From assembly GCF_027947535.2 (NCBI RefSeq), contig NZ_JAAGKO020000051.1:1-62845 (forward strand): a stretch of DNA of 62,845 nucleotides. The letters are read 5' to 3'. Each line of letters begins with the position of its first letter. Position 1 is the stretch's first letter. Source of the stretch: Streptantibioticus silvisoli (GTDB lineage Bacteria > Actinomycetota > Actinomycetes > Streptomycetales > Streptomycetaceae). Under the pieces are notes generated by a model, which saw only the letters and a list, made by a program, of their open reading frames with translations, had not been told where the DNA came from and did not search any database. Positions 26,631-36,169 of this stretch are shown here, in pieces. The position numbers and the translations under genes are program-made.

Positions 26631-28493
26631 CTACTTACTGGCCGACTTCGTCCGGTACAGCTTCACGCCCACGTGGTCGACGATCCACCGGTGTGCCGTC
26701 TTGTCTATCGCGAAGTAGATCCGCCCGACCCGGTCTGGGGTGGTGTGGTCGTCGAGTTTGATGTGCGGCTGACGGTCCCATTTCGCGTTCTCGAACGTGA
26801 AATGGCTCAGGCCCTTCCGGCGCAGCGGTTCGTCGGAATTCGCGTAGTCGAGGGGGGTCTGGTCGCCGATCCAGGAGACGAGGGAGGTGCCGAGTTCACC
26901 GTCGCGCCGGCGCCATTCGCCGGCGAGTTCGGCGAGGGTGTCGAGGGCCTCGCGCATGCGTTCCGGATAGGGGTAGGAACTGCGCTGCCATTCCTCCTTG
27001 GCGTTCGCGGTGAACACCAGGGCGCCTTCGGAATCCCTGGTCCACGCGTCCCAGGCGGTGGAGAAATCGTGCGGCTCGGCGATCGGGGGCTCCGGGGAGA
27101 CGGCGGGTTCGACTCCGCCGCCGGCCAGGGCCGCGTGCAGTTGGGCCTCCAGGTTGACCTTGTCGATTTCCAGCCGGGCGATCTTGGCTTCGAGTTCGAT
27201 GTTGAGTTCCAGGAGTTCGACCTGGAGGGCGCGTTCCTCCTCCAGGCGTTCGCGCAGTACCGCCAGGTGCGCGCTGTCGTTGCCGGAAGCCCGTTTGACC
27301 AGGGCGTCCGCGCGCGCGACGGCCTCCGCGGCCCGGACCGCGTCCCAGAGGCGGTCCCGCCCGCGGGCCACCACGCTCAGCGGGGCCAGCAGCCGGCCGA
27401 GTTGCCGCATCAGCGCCTCGTGGTCGCCGGCCACCTCGGCCGGCCCCCACCACGGCGAACGGCCGGCCGTTCCCGGCCAGTACAGCCGGGCGCCGTCCCG
27501 CGGCAGCACGAGCGCGTCCGCCGCCTCGTGCGCCGCGTTGAACGAGTCGAGGGCCAGCCAGCTCGACATGAGGACCACGTGGGCCAGTCCGGCCAGCCGG
27601 TGGGCCGCTTTGCGGGCGAAACGCGCGGCGGGGCCCATCGTGCGCGGCGAGCAGACCACGAGCACCGGCAGCCGCCGGTCCGGAGCCGCCAGCAGCCGGC
27701 GCACCGCTTCCACATGGGCGGCGTGCGCGGGGGCGGCCAGCGCCGTGACGATGTCGTTGCCGTCGGTGCACCGCAGCGCGGGGTCGCGCAGGATGGCGGA
27801 CAGCGAGCGCGGCGGGAAGAGCTGCTCGACCCGCGCGGGGGCGAGTGATCCGTCGCTCTGCCGCCCCATCGAGACGCGGAAGCCGGTGGACCCGGCCGCC
27901 TCGCTCGCCGTCAGCCGGCAGGAGAACCGGCCACCGGGCGGCAGTTCGTGTTCGATCATCATGCGCAACGCGCGGGTCCCGGCGTCGACCACCACCGGCG
28001 TCCAGGACACCAGTTGTTCCGGCCGCCCTTCCGCGTGGCGCGGCAGCATCACCTGCCCGGGCGCGGACATCAGCACGTCGGCGGTCAGGCCGGTGGTGGT
28101 GGCCGAAACGTGCTGCTCCATATGGGCGAGCAGACGTTCGAAGACGGGCACACGAACCGGCGACGACGGATACTGCGGCGACTGTTCGGCCGCCTGACCT
28201 GCGGGGTTCCGCGCCGGCTGCCGCGCAAGGGCTCGCTCCGACTGCCCCGCAGGGTGCCACGCCGACCGCCCTGCGAGGTCCCGCGCCGGCTGCCCCGCGG
28301 GGGTTGCGGGCGAGCCCGCGGCGTTGCCCGCCTCCTCATCCGTTACCTGCGCGAGATCCGTTACGTGCGCGGGCCGGTCACCGCCCGTGACGTCCGCCGG
28401 GTTCCGGGCTCCCGCATGGGCCACGGCGTTCGTATGACTGTCGGCGTACGAGGCGTCGGAGACCTCGAATCCGACCACGTAGAGCTGCTGCAC
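26631..28493 (-). CDS. multidomain coiled-coil protein with RelE-like C-terminal domain
   Basis: A 620-residue protein not assigned to a named family. Order: a short strand MQQLYVVGFEVSD; a disordered insert (about 20-110) with 16-residue repeats starting PAGQ; an alpha/beta region (about 115-350) with CRLTASEAAGSTGFRVSMGR, then VLVVCSPRT, GLAHVVLMSSWLA (near 302) and GARLYWPG (near 336); an Ala-rich helix; a coiled coil (about 407-455, leucine heptads); and a C-terminal domain (about 490-620) ending GRIYFAIDKTAHRWIVDHVG. That last pattern resembles RelE/ParE-fold toxins. Proteins combining a LAHV..YWPG region, coiled coil and this tail recur in bacteria as uncharacterised proteins. GTG at 28493 has GGGGAGGA 6 nt upstream. 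It ends in TAA, rare here. Confidence 0.75.
   Translation of the reverse strand: MQQLYVVGFEVSDASYADSHTNAVAHAGARNPADVTGGDRPAHVTDLAQVTDEEAGNAAGSPATPAGQPARDLAGRSAWHPAGQSERALARQPARNPAGQAAEQSPQYPSSPVRVPVFERLLAHMEQHVSATTTGLTADVLMSAPGQVMLPRHAEGRPEQLVSWTPVVVDAGTRALRMMIEHELPPGGRFSCRLTASEAAGSTGFRVSMGRQSDGSLAPARVEQLFPPRSLSAILRDPALRCTDGNDIVTALAAPAHAAHVEAVRRLLAAPDRRLPVLVVCSPRTMGPAARFARKAAHRLAGLAHVVLMSSWLALDSFNAAHEAADALVLPRDGARLYWPGTAGRSPWWGPAEVAGDHEALMRQLGRLLAPLSVVARGRDRLWDAVRAAEAVARADALVKRASGNDSAHLAVLRERLEEERALQVELLELNIELEAKIARLEIDKVNLEAQLHAALAGGGVEPAVSPEPPIAEPHDFSTAWDAWTRDSEGALVFTANAKEEWQRSSYPYPERMREALDTLAELAGEWRRRDGELGTSLVSWIGDQTPLDYANSDEPLRRKGLSHFTFENAKWDRQPHIKLDDHTTPDRVGRIYFAIDKTAHRWIVDHVGVKLYRTKSASK
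28195..28315. repeat. in-frame 48-bp repeats in the coiled-coil protein gene
   Basis: Read on the minus strand, units PAGQPARDLAGRSAWH, PAGQSERALARQPARN and PAGQAAEQ follow one another. They lie in a low-complexity insert between the first strand and the folded domain. The length is a multiple of three, so the frame is kept. Confidence 0.55.
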
Positions 28494-28770
28494 GTCATTC
28501 CTCCCCCGTCGGCGCCCCCTCGGAGGGCCATGCGCCAGCACCCGTCGCACGCCTGACGTCATGTCATCATCCGACGATCTGCTCGCCAGGACCATGCGCA
28601 GGCGGATACCGCGAAGTCCGGCGCCCCGGGCCGACCCCGCGCGTTCGCCACCCACCGCGCGGCGGCTCACCGCTCACGTCGCGCCGGCCCACCGCTCGCC
28701 GACCCCGAATCGCCACGCCCCCGCATCCGCCCACCCCGTGCCCGCGCCCCGCGCCCCGCGCCCGGATACG

Positions 28771-28805
28771 CCCGAGGGGGCCGACCAGTGGTCGGCCCCC
28801 TCGGG
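28771..28805 (-). terminator. nrdJ: perfect hairpin terminator of nrdJ
   Basis: Arms of 17 bp (CCCGAGGGGGCCGACCA and complement) around a single G form a perfect hairpin, 45 nt beyond the nrdJ stop. Being symmetric it could also act on the other strand. The rest of 28494-28849 holds the promoter side of the coiled-coil gene and no other gene. Confidence 0.8.
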
Positions 28806-28849
28806 GTGCGTGCGCGCGGCCGGCCGGAGCCGACCGTACGACGCGGGTG

Positions 28850-31780
28850 TCAGCTGCAGCCGCTGGTGGAGCCGCAGCCCTCGCAGACGTAGCAGCTACC
28901 GGCGCGGCGCATCTTGGTGCCGCAGGAGAAGCACAGCGGGGCGTCGGCGTTCAGGCCGAGCTGGATCTCCATCAGCTCGGTGCTGTTGTGCGCCTCCTTG
29001 GGCGCCGGTGCGGCGGCCGCGACGGGCGGGGCGCCGACCGGGGCGGCCGGCAGCGGGGCCTGCGGCTGGAGCGGCGCGGACTGGGCCAGGCCCTCCACGT
29101 CGACGTCCTCACCCTCCGGCTCGTAGGAACCGGTGTCGAGGTGGCGCTGGCGTTCCTCGGCGGAGTGGATGCCGAGGGCGGAGCGGGTCTCGAAGGGCAG
29201 GAAGTCCAGCGCCAGGCGGCGGAAGATGTAGTCGACGATCGACTGGGCCATCCGCACGTCCGGGTCGTCGGTCAGACCGGCCGGCTCGAAGCGCATGTTG
29301 GTGAACTTCGAGACGTACGTCTCGAGCGGAACGCCGTACTGCATGCCGACCGAGACCGCGATGGAGAAGGCGTCCATCATGCCCGCGAGGGTGGACCCCT
29401 GCTTGGACATCTTGAGGAAGACCTCGCCGAGACCGTCGTCCGGGTAGGAGTTGGCGGTCATGTAGCCCTCGGCGCCGCCGACCGTGAAGGAGGTGGTGAT
29501 GCCGGGACGGCCCTTCGGAAGGCGCTTGCGGACCGGCCGGTACTCGACGACCTTCTGCACCGGGGCCTCGACGGCGGCCGGCGCCGCGGCGGGCTCGGCC
29601 TCCTTCTTCTTCGCGGACAGCGGCTGGCCGACCTTGCAGTTGTCGCGGTAGATCGCCAGCGCCTTGATGCCCAGCTTCCAGCCCTGGTGGTAGATCTCCT
29701 CGATCTCCTCCACCGAGGCGGTCTCCGGCATGTTGACGGTCTTGCTGATCGCGCCGGACAGGAACGGCTGGGCGGCCGCCATCATCCGCACATGGCCCAT
29801 CGGGGAGATGGCCCGCTCGCCCATGGCGCAGTCGAACACCTCGTAGTGCTCGGGCCGCAGCCCGGGGGCGTCGATGACGTTGCCGTGCTCGGCGATGTGG
29901 GCGACGATCGCCTCGACCTGCTCGACCTGGTACCCGAGGCGCTTGAGCGCCTTGGGCACGGTGTTGTTGACGATCTGCATCGAGCCGCCGCCGACGAGCT
30001 TCTTGAACTTGACCAGGGCGAGGTCGGGTTCGACGCCGGTGGTGTCGCAGTCCATCATCAGGCCGATGGTGCCGGTCGGCGCGAGCACGCTGGCCTGCGC
30101 GTTGCGGAACCCGCTCGTCCCGCCGAACCGCAGTACGTCCTGCCACGCCTCGCTGGCAGCGGCCCACACCGGAGTGTCGAGGTCGTCGACGCGGTGGGCG
30201 GCCTCGTTGGCCTCGGCGTGCTGCCGCATGACGCGCTGGTGGGCGTCGGCGTTGCGGGCGTAGCCGTCGTACGGGCCGACGACGCCGGCCAGCTCGGCGG
30301 AACGGCGGTAGGAGGTGCCGGTCATCAGGGAGGTGATGGCGCCGGCGAGCGCGCGGCCGCCGTCGGAGTCGTAGGCGTGACCGGTGGCCATCAGCAGGGC
30401 GCCGAGGTTGGCGTAGCCGATGCCGAGCTGGCGGAAGGCGCGGGTGGTCTCGCCGATCTTCTGGGTGGGGAAGTCGGCGAAGCAGATGGAGATGTCCATC
30501 GCGGTGATGACCAGCTCGACGACCTTGGCGAACCGGCCGGCGTCGAAGTGCTGGTGCCCCTGGCCGTCATCACGCAGGAACTTCATCAGGTTCAGCGAGG
30601 CGAGGTTGCACGAGGAGTTGTCCAGGTGCATGTACTCCGAGCACGGGTTGGACGCGGTGATGCGGCCGGACTCGGGCGAGGTGTGCCAGTGGTTGATCGT
30701 GTCGTCGTACTGGATGCCCGGGTCGGCGCAGGCCCAGGCGGCCTCGGCCAGCTTCCGGAACAGCCCTCTGGCCTCGACCTCTTCGATGACCTCGCCGGTC
30801 ATCCGGGAGCGCAGGCCGTACTTCTCGCCCTTCTCGTACGCCGTCATGAACTCGTCGTTGACGCGGATCGAGTTGTTGGCGTTCTGGTACTGGACCGAGG
30901 TGATGTCGTCGCCACCGAGGTCCATGTCGAAGCCCGCGTCACGCAGGGCGCGGATCTTCTCCTCCTCCTTCACCTTGGTCTCGATGAAGGCCTCGACGTC
31001 GGGGTGGTCGACGTCGAGCACGACCATCTTGGCGGCGCGGCGGGTGGCACCACCGGACTTGATGGTGCCGGCCGAGGCGTCGGCGCCGCGCATGAAGGAG
31101 ACCGGGCCGGAGGCGTTGCCGCCGGAGGAGAGCAGTTCCTTGGAGGAACGGATGCGGGAGAGGTTCAGGCCGGCGCCGGAGCCGCCCTTGAAGATCATGC
31201 CCTCTTCCTTGTACCAGTCGAGGATCGACTCCATGGAGTCGTCGACGGACAGGATGAAGCAGGCGCTGACCTGCTGCGGCTGGGTCGTGCCGACGTTGAA
31301 CCAGACCGGGGAGTTGAAGCTGAAGATCTGGTGGAGCAGGGCGTGGGCCAGCTCGTGCTCGAAGATCTCGGCATCGGCCGGGGAGGCGAAGTACTCGTGC
31401 TTCTCGCCGGCCGCACGGTAGGTCTTCACCACCCGGTCGATGAGCTGCCGCAGGCTGTTCTCGCGCTGCGGGCTGCCGACCGCGCCGCGGAAGTACTTGC
31501 TGGTGACGATGTTGACCGCGTTCACCGACCAGGAGTCGGGGAACTCGACGCCGCGCTGCTCGAAGTTGATCGAGCCGTCGCGCCAGTTGGTCATGACGAC
31601 ATCGCGACGTTCCCAGACCACCTCGTCGTACGGGTGGACACCGGGCGTCGTGTGGATGCGCTCGATCCGCAGGCCCTTCACCGCCTCGGTCGCCTCCGGC
31701 TTGTCAGCCTTGGCGGCCGCGTCGGCCTTGGCGCCCTTGGCGCGTGAGCCACGTGCTGAGCCGCTCGTCGTCTCTGTCAT
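28850..31780 (-). CDS. nrdJ: vitamin B12-dependent (class II) ribonucleotide reductase
   Basis: A 976-residue enzyme that makes deoxyribonucleotides with adenosylcobalamin, independent of oxygen. Landmarks are FNSPVWFNVGTTQPQQVSACF, the GGSGAGLNLSRIRSS loop, NPCSEYMHLDNSSCNLASLN with the active-site Cys, and MMDCDTTGVEPDLALVKFKK. A Pro/Ala-rich linker follows, with the C-terminal zinc-type tail (CFSCGTKMRRAGSCYVCEGCG) that carries the redox cysteines. The N-terminus is Lys/Ala-rich. The ATG at 31780 has GGGAGG upstream. It lies downstream of nrdR on the same strand and forms the nrdRJ operon, controlled by NrdR boxes ahead of nrdR. No cobalamin riboswitch is seen, in line with this enzyme using B12 itself. 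Confidence 0.96.
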   Translation of the reverse strand: MTETTSGSARGSRAKGAKADAAAKADKPEATEAVKGLRIERIHTTPGVHPYDEVVWERRDVVMTNWRDGSINFEQRGVEFPDSWSVNAVNIVTSKYFRGAVGSPQRENSLRQLIDRVVKTYRAAGEKHEYFASPADAEIFEHELAHALLHQIFSFNSPVWFNVGTTQPQQVSACFILSVDDSMESILDWYKEEGMIFKGGSGAGLNLSRIRSSKELLSSGGNASGPVSFMRGADASAGTIKSGGATRRAAKMVVLDVDHPDVEAFIETKVKEEEKIRALRDAGFDMDLGGDDITSVQYQNANNSIRVNDEFMTAYEKGEKYGLRSRMTGEVIEEVEARGLFRKLAEAAWACADPGIQYDDTINHWHTSPESGRITASNPCSEYMHLDNSSCNLASLNLMKFLRDDGQGHQHFDAGRFAKVVELVITAMDISICFADFPTQKIGETTRAFRQLGIGYANLGALLMATGHAYDSDGGRALAGAITSLMTGTSYRRSAELAGVVGPYDGYARNADAHQRVMRQHAEANEAAHRVDDLDTPVWAAASEAWQDVLRFGGTSGFRNAQASVLAPTGTIGLMMDCDTTGVEPDLALVKFKKLVGGGSMQIVNNTVPKALKRLGYQVEQVEAIVAHIAEHGNVIDAPGLRPEHYEVFDCAMGERAISPMGHVRMMAAAQPFLSGAISKTVNMPETASVEEIEEIYHQGWKLGIKALAIYRDNCKVGQPLSAKKKEAEPAAAPAAVEAPVQKVVEYRPVRKRLPKGRPGITTSFTVGGAEGYMTANSYPDDGLGEVFLKMSKQGSTLAGMMDAFSIAVSVGMQYGVPLETYVSKFTNMRFEPAGLTDDPDVRMAQSIVDYIFRRLALDFLPFETRSALGIHSAEERQRHLDTGSYEPEGEDVDVEGLAQSAPLQPQAPLPAAPVGAPPVAAAAPAPKEAHNSTELMEIQLGLNADAPLCFSCGTKMRRAGSCYVCEGCGSTSGCS

Positions 31781-31947
31781 GCCGCCTCCCTATATGGGCG
31801 AAACGCCCGGATGTACGGCGGTTGTTCCCGCCGCACGATGGTGTCTGCCGCCTCGGCGCGCTCGGCGCCTCGGCAAGTTCATGGGTCGCTGGGTACGACG
31901 CGGCGGGCGCCCCGGTCGATCGGGGCGCGCGGGGCCTCGTCGGCCGC

Positions 31948-32502
31948 TCAGCCGGCCGCGGGCCCGGCCGGCACGGGGGCGGCGTCGGCCCCGTCGGCGG
32001 CACGGTCCGCGGGTGGTCGCCCGGGGTCGGGGTCCGCCTGTCCGGCGGCCACCGCCCCGGCGCGTTCGCGCAGTTCGACGATGGCCGACTCGAAGTCCTC
32101 AAGGGAGTCGAAGGCCCGGTATACGGAGGCGAAGCGCAGGTAGGCGACCAGGTCCAGGTCGCGCAGGGGGCCGAGTATCGCCAGTCCGACGTCGTGGGCG
32201 GACAGTTCGGCGCTTCCGGTGGCCCGGACGGCCTCCTCGACCCGCTGGCCCAGCTGGGCGAGGGCGTCCTCGGTCACCGGGCGCCCCTGGCACGCCTTGC
32301 GCACTCCGGCGATGACCTTGTCGCGGCTGAACGGCTCGGTGACGCCGCTGCGCTTGATGATCATCAGGGAGGCGGTCTCGACGGTGGTGAACCGCCGACC
32401 GCAGTCGGGACACTGGCGGCGCCGCCGGATCGACGTACCGTCGTCGGTGGTGCGACTGTCGACCACGCGGCTGTCGGGGTGCCTGCAGAAGGGGCAGTGC
32501 AT
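31948..32502 (-). CDS. nrdR: transcriptional repressor NrdR
   Basis: A 184-residue regulator that senses ATP/dATP and represses ribonucleotide reductase genes. The N-terminal zinc ribbon is [17 protein letters not shown] with the second pair CPDCGRRF. The ATP-cone follows ([26 protein letters not shown] to about residue 135). The C-terminal 40 residues are an Ala/Pro/Asp-rich tail, longer than the usual 150-residue family length. ATG at 32502 with AAGGAGGAG upstream. It is the first gene of the nrdRJ operon, 167 bp ahead of nrdJ, and should repress its own operon through the tandem boxes at 32648-32695. Confidence 0.96.
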   Translation of the reverse strand: MHCPFCRHPDSRVVDSRTTDDGTSIRRRRQCPDCGRRFTTVETASLMIIKRSGVTEPFSRDKVIAGVRKACQGRPVTEDALAQLGQRVEEAVRATGSAELSAHDVGLAILGPLRDLDLVAYLRFASVYRAFDSLEDFESAIVELRERAGAVAAGQADPDPGRPPADRAADGADAAPVPAGPAAG

Positions 32503-32647
32503 CTGTCTCCTCCTTCACCCTGTGTGGAACCGCGGTACGCGCGAGTCACCGCCGTACGGCATACGAAACAACGCTTCGCCCGGCCCGTGAGGGCGCCGCG
32601 CGACTGGCTCAAGCATAGGCGATCCCGGGATCAGGGGGCCCATCGGG

Positions 32648-32695
32648 ACCACTACCCATAGGACGCCGGTCCATATGTAACCACTACATGTGGTG
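32648..32695 (-). promoter_or_regulatory. nrdR: tandem NrdR boxes of the nrdRJ operon
   Basis: Box A ACCACTACCCATAGGA (32648-32663) and box B ACCACTACATGTGGTG (32680-32695) start 32 bp apart, three helical turns, the spacing known for cooperative NrdR binding. Box B is nearly palindromic. TTACATAT between them on the minus strand may include the -10 region. Confidence 0.75.
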
Positions 32696-32956
32696 GCAGT
32701 GGAGGAACCCGAGCCATCGCGTGTCGCGCGTTCTCCCGGCGACCGAGAGCCTACGCGAGAGTCCGGGCGCCGCGCGAACGACCCCGGGGCCGAACGGGCC
32801 GGTCACGTACGGTGACGATCGGAAACGCCGAAATGGCAGCGGGCGCGGGTACGCCGGGCGAACGCCTTACCCGCCGGGACGGACGTTATAGCGCCGGATA
32901 AGCGGGCGGGAAAGACTCCGGCCGCCACCGCGGGGGCGGTCGGCCGGCGGCACGCG

Positions 32957-33064
32957 GAAACCCGGGCGCCACCCCGGCACCGGGGAGCGGAAACCCCGCC
33001 GGGGGCGCTCCCGCACCGGCGCGGGGAAACCCCGGGGGCGCCCGGCGAGGGTGTACGCAAACCC
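32957..33064. repeat. four-unit repeat between nrdR and lexA
   Basis: The core GGAAACCCCGG or a close variant recurs with anchors at 32957, 32990, 33026 and 33058, i.e. every 32-36 bp. Each unit can fold as CGGGG-AAA-CCCCG. It sits in the divergent region 32503-33261, between the NrdR and LexA sites, and no gene is seen there. Confidence 0.6.
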
Positions 33065-33183
33065 CGGGGCGTGCGGCGGATGAGTGGGAACTACGCTGGG
33101 TTTACGAAGTTTCACCGAAGGCGCTTCCCGGCCGTCAATACACCCAATATCTTGATCACGTCAGGCCATTCCTAAAACATCAC

Positions 33184-33225
33184 TCGAACGTGTGTTTGGC
33201 GCAACCTTTCGAAAGCAACTACCGT
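33184..33225 (+). promoter_or_regulatory. lexA: LexA (SOS) box and promoter of lexA
   Basis: TCGAACGTGTGTTTGG at 33184-33199 fits the actinobacterial SOS box (CGAAC-N4-GTTYG). It overlaps a -35 TTGGCG (33196-33201), which is followed after 18 nt by TACCGT (33220-33225). This arrangement gives autorepression. Confidence 0.75.
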
Positions 33226-33261
33226 TGTCCTACTAGGGAGAACAGCCAGAGAGGGGCCGCC

Positions 33262-34032
33262 GTGACCACGACCGCAGACAGCGCCATCATCACTTCCCAG
33301 GACCGCTCCCAGGGCCGGCTCGATGACATGAACAAGATGAACGACGAGACACTCAAGCCAGGACGCTCGTTGCCCGGACGACCGCCAGGAATCCGTGCGG
33401 ACAGTTCGGGACTGACGGACCGCCAGCGGCGAGTCATCGAGGTGATCCGGGATTCCGTGCAGCGACGCGGATATCCCCCCTCCATGCGGGAGATCGGTCA
33501 GGCGGTCGGCCTGTCGAGCACGTCGTCGGTCGCGCATCAGCTGATGGCCCTGGAGCGCAAGGGATTCCTGCGCCGCGACCCGCACCGGCCGCGCGCCTAC
33601 GAGGTCCGCGGCTCGGACGCACCGCTGAGCCAGACCACCGACACCACCGGAAAGCCGTCGGCGTCCTACGTGCCGCTGGTGGGCCGGATCGCGGCCGGCG
33701 GGCCGATCCTCGCCGAGGAGTCGGTGGAGGACGTCTTCCCGCTGCCACGCCAACTGGTGGGCGACGGCGAGCTGTTCGTGCTCAAGGTGGTCGGCGACTC
33801 GATGATCGAGGCCGCCATCTGCGACGGCGACTGGGTGACGGTACGCCGTCAGCCCGTGGCGGAGAACGGCGACATAGTGGCGGCCATGCTGGACGGCGAG
33901 GCCACCGTCAAGCGCTTCAAGCGCGAGGACGGTCACGTCTGGCTGCTGCCGCACAACGCGGCGTACCAGCCGATCCCCGGTGACGAGGCGACCATCCTGG
34001 GCAAGGTCGTGGCGGTACTGCGCCGGCTCTGA
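33262..34032 (+). CDS. lexA: SOS repressor LexA
   Basis: A 256-residue repressor-protease. The winged helix starts at about 51 ([16 protein letters not shown]), with recognition helix region [20 protein letters not shown]. The autocleavage site Ala145-Gly146 lies in [10 protein letters not shown], the catalytic Ser180 in VGDSMIEA and Lys217 in ATVKRF. The N-terminal 45-residue extension is usual for streptomycete LexA. GTG at 33262 with GAGAGGGG upstream is the start, as the SOS box and promoter lie 37-78 bp before it; an internal ATG (MNKMNDE) is an alternative. It is convergent with the DinG-type helicase and the two share a terminator. Confidence 0.95.
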   Translation: MTTTADSAIITSQDRSQGRLDDMNKMNDETLKPGRSLPGRPPGIRADSSGLTDRQRRVIEVIRDSVQRRGYPPSMREIGQAVGLSSTSSVAHQLMALERKGFLRRDPHRPRAYEVRGSDAPLSQTTDTTGKPSASYVPLVGRIAAGGPILAEESVEDVFPLPRQLVGDGELFVLKVVGDSMIEAAICDGDWVTVRRQPVAENGDIVAAMLDGEATVKRFKREDGHVWLLPHNAAYQPIPGDEATILGKVVAVLRRL

Positions 34033-34047
34033 CCCGCCGGCGGCCCT

Positions 34048-34098
34048 GACGCCACCCCGTAATCCCGGCCGCGCTGGCCGGGGTTACAGGGTGGCGTC
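34048..34098. terminator. bidirectional terminator between lexA and the helicase gene
   Basis: A long stem (GACGCCACCC, GTAA, CCCGGCC against GGCCGGG, TTAC, GGGTGGCGTC) with a 5-nt loop and only small mismatches is followed on the plus strand by GTTTC. It serves both convergent genes. Confidence 0.85.
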
Positions 34099-34133
34099 GT
34101 TTCAGCCGCCTGACGCGGCGTCCGGCGACCGCG

Positions 34134-36128
34134 TCAGCTCTGCCCGTCCGCCTTCGCGGCGATGGCGGACAGGGAGCGGCGCACCTGGGCGCCGTCGACG
34201 GTGTACCAGAACTCCGGCATGGAGGCCCGCAGGAAGCTGCCGTAGCGGGCGTTGGCCAGCCGCGGGTCCAGGACGGCGACGACACCGCGGTCGTCGGTCG
34301 CGCGGACCAGGCGGCCGGCGCCCTGGGCCATCAGCAGCGCGGCGTGGGTGGCGGCGACCGCCATGAAGCCGTTGCCGCCGCGCTCCTCCACGGCCTTCTG
34401 CCGGGCGCTCATCAGCGGGTCGTCGGGGCGGGGGAACGGGATACGGTCCATGACCACCAACTGGCAGTTGGGGCCCGGCACATCGACGCCCTGCCAGAGC
34501 GACAGGGTGCCGAACAGACAGGTCCCGGCGTCGTTGGCGAACGTCTTGATCAGTTCGCCCAGCGTCTCCTCGCCCTGAAGCAGGATGGGGAAGTCCAGCC
34601 GGCCGCGCAGCGCGTCGGCGGCGGCCTGCGCGCCACGCATGGAGGAGAACAGGCCGAGGGTGCGGCCGCCGGCGGCGGTGATCAGGTCGGCCAGCTCGTC
34701 GAGCATGTCGGCGCGGTTGCTGTCCCGGCCGGGCTGGGCGAGGCCGCGCGCGACGTAGAGGATGCCCTGCTTGGGGTAGTCGAAGGGCGAGCCGACGTCG
34801 ATGCCCTGCCAGGGCGGGGGAGCCTCGTCGGCGGAGCCGTCCGCCGGCTCGTCGCGGGCGCCCTGCGGGCCCAGGCCCAGGGAGGCGGCCACCCCGTTGA
34901 AGTCGCCGCCGAGCTTGAGGGTGGCCGACGTCAGCACGACCGAACGGTCGGTGAACAGCTTCTCGCGCAGCAGCCCGGAGACCGACAGCGGCGCCACCCG
35001 CAGCGAGGCGCCGAAGCGGTCGTGGCGCTCGCACCAGACGACGTCGAACTCCGACTCCTCCAGCAGGCGTTCGGCGACCGAGTGGACGTGCTCGATGGCG
35101 GCCCTGGCCTGCTTGCGGACCGCGTCCTCGTCCTGGTCGGACTTCTCGCGGCTGTCGCCGAGAGCGGTGATCACCAGGCGGGAGGCGTCGCGCAGCGCGG
35201 CGAGCACGAAGGCCAGATCCTCCGGGATCTCCTCCAGGCGGCCGGGCAGCGCCAGCTCCATCACCCGCTCGAAACCCTCGCCGGCACTCATCAGGGCGTC
35301 GGCGGCCTTCTCGTTGACCAGCTTGGCCGACCGCTTGACGGCGCGGCTGACGGCGCCCGGGGTCAGCTCGCCGGTGGCGACACCGGTGACGCGGGAGACG
35401 AGTTCGTGGGCCTCGTCGACGATCAGCACCTCGTGGCTGGGCAGCACCGGGGCGCCCTGGATGGCGTCGATGGCCAGCAGGGCGTGGTTGGTGACGACGA
35501 CGTCGGCCAGCTTGGCGCGTTCCCGGGCGGCCTCGGCGAAGCACTCGGCGCCGTAGGCGCACTTGGAGGCGCCGACGCATTCGCGCGAGGTGACCGACAC
35601 CTGGGACCACGCCTTGTCGGACACGCCGGGCGTGAGGCCGTCGCGGTCACCGGTGTCGGTCTCGCCGGCCCACTCCCGCAACCGCATCAGGTCCTTGCCG
35701 AGCTTGCTGCTCGGGCCGCCCATCTGCTCCAGGGGGTCGAAGAGGCCGTCCTCCTCGTCGCTGGGCACCCCCTCGTGCAGGCGGTGCAGGCACAGGTAGT
35801 TGGACCGGCCCTTGAGCATCGCGTAGAGCGGATGGCGGCGCAGCAGCGGGGCGAGGGACTCGACGGTGCGGGGCAGGTCGCGTTCGACCAGCTGGCGCTG
35901 GAGGGCGAGGGTGGCGGTGGCGACCACCACCCGCTCGCCGTGCGCGAGGGCGGGCACCAGGTAGCCGAGGGACTTGCCGGTGCCGGTGCCGGCTTGGACC
36001 AGCAGGTGCGAACCGTCGTCGACGGCGGTCCTGACGGCTTCGGCCATGGCCACCTGACCAGGCCGTTCCACGCCACCGACGGCGGTGACGGCGGCATGGA
36101 GGAGATCGGGGAGGGCGGGCTTTTCCAT
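34134..36128 (-). CDS. DinG/XPD-family ATP-dependent DNA helicase
   Basis: A 664-residue superfamily 2 helicase. Walker A is QAGTGTGKSLGYLVP (Lys near 52). An Fe-S cluster domain is indicated by Cys in NYLCLHRL, CVGASKCAYGAECF and surrounding residues. VDEAHEL is the DEAH box, and LTSATLKLGGDF, GTLSLWQGVDVPG and AQGAGRLVRATDD are later motifs. Such helicases unwind D-loops, R-loops and other branched DNA during repair. The ATG at 36128 has GGAGG 4 nt upstream. It faces lexA, but no SOS box is visible before its start; the upstream gap is filled by a 39-bp repeat array. YoaA/DinG distinction is not possible by eye. Confidence 0.92.
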   Translation of the reverse strand: MEKPALPDLLHAAVTAVGGVERPGQVAMAEAVRTAVDDGSHLLVQAGTGTGKSLGYLVPALAHGERVVVATATLALQRQLVERDLPRTVESLAPLLRRHPLYAMLKGRSNYLCLHRLHEGVPSDEEDGLFDPLEQMGGPSSKLGKDLMRLREWAGETDTGDRDGLTPGVSDKAWSQVSVTSRECVGASKCAYGAECFAEAARERAKLADVVVTNHALLAIDAIQGAPVLPSHEVLIVDEAHELVSRVTGVATGELTPGAVSRAVKRSAKLVNEKAADALMSAGEGFERVMELALPGRLEEIPEDLAFVLAALRDASRLVITALGDSREKSDQDEDAVRKQARAAIEHVHSVAERLLEESEFDVVWCERHDRFGASLRVAPLSVSGLLREKLFTDRSVVLTSATLKLGGDFNGVAASLGLGPQGARDEPADGSADEAPPPWQGIDVGSPFDYPKQGILYVARGLAQPGRDSNRADMLDELADLITAAGGRTLGLFSSMRGAQAAADALRGRLDFPILLQGEETLGELIKTFANDAGTCLFGTLSLWQGVDVPGPNCQLVVMDRIPFPRPDDPLMSARQKAVEERGGNGFMAVAATHAALLMAQGAGRLVRATDDRGVVAVLDPRLANARYGSFLRASMPEFWYTVDGAQVRRSLSAIAAKADGQS

Positions 36129-36169
36129 AGGACCTCCACCCTAAGGGGCGCCACCGACACCGGTGCGAC

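Noticed and set aside
28847-31747. 966-residue plus-strand open frame opposite nrdJ
   Set aside because: Shadow of the nrdJ codon bias; contains no recognisable domain.
32503-32800. Cobalamin riboswitch ahead of nrdRJ
   Set aside because: No B12-box-like sequence seen; NrdR boxes explain control.
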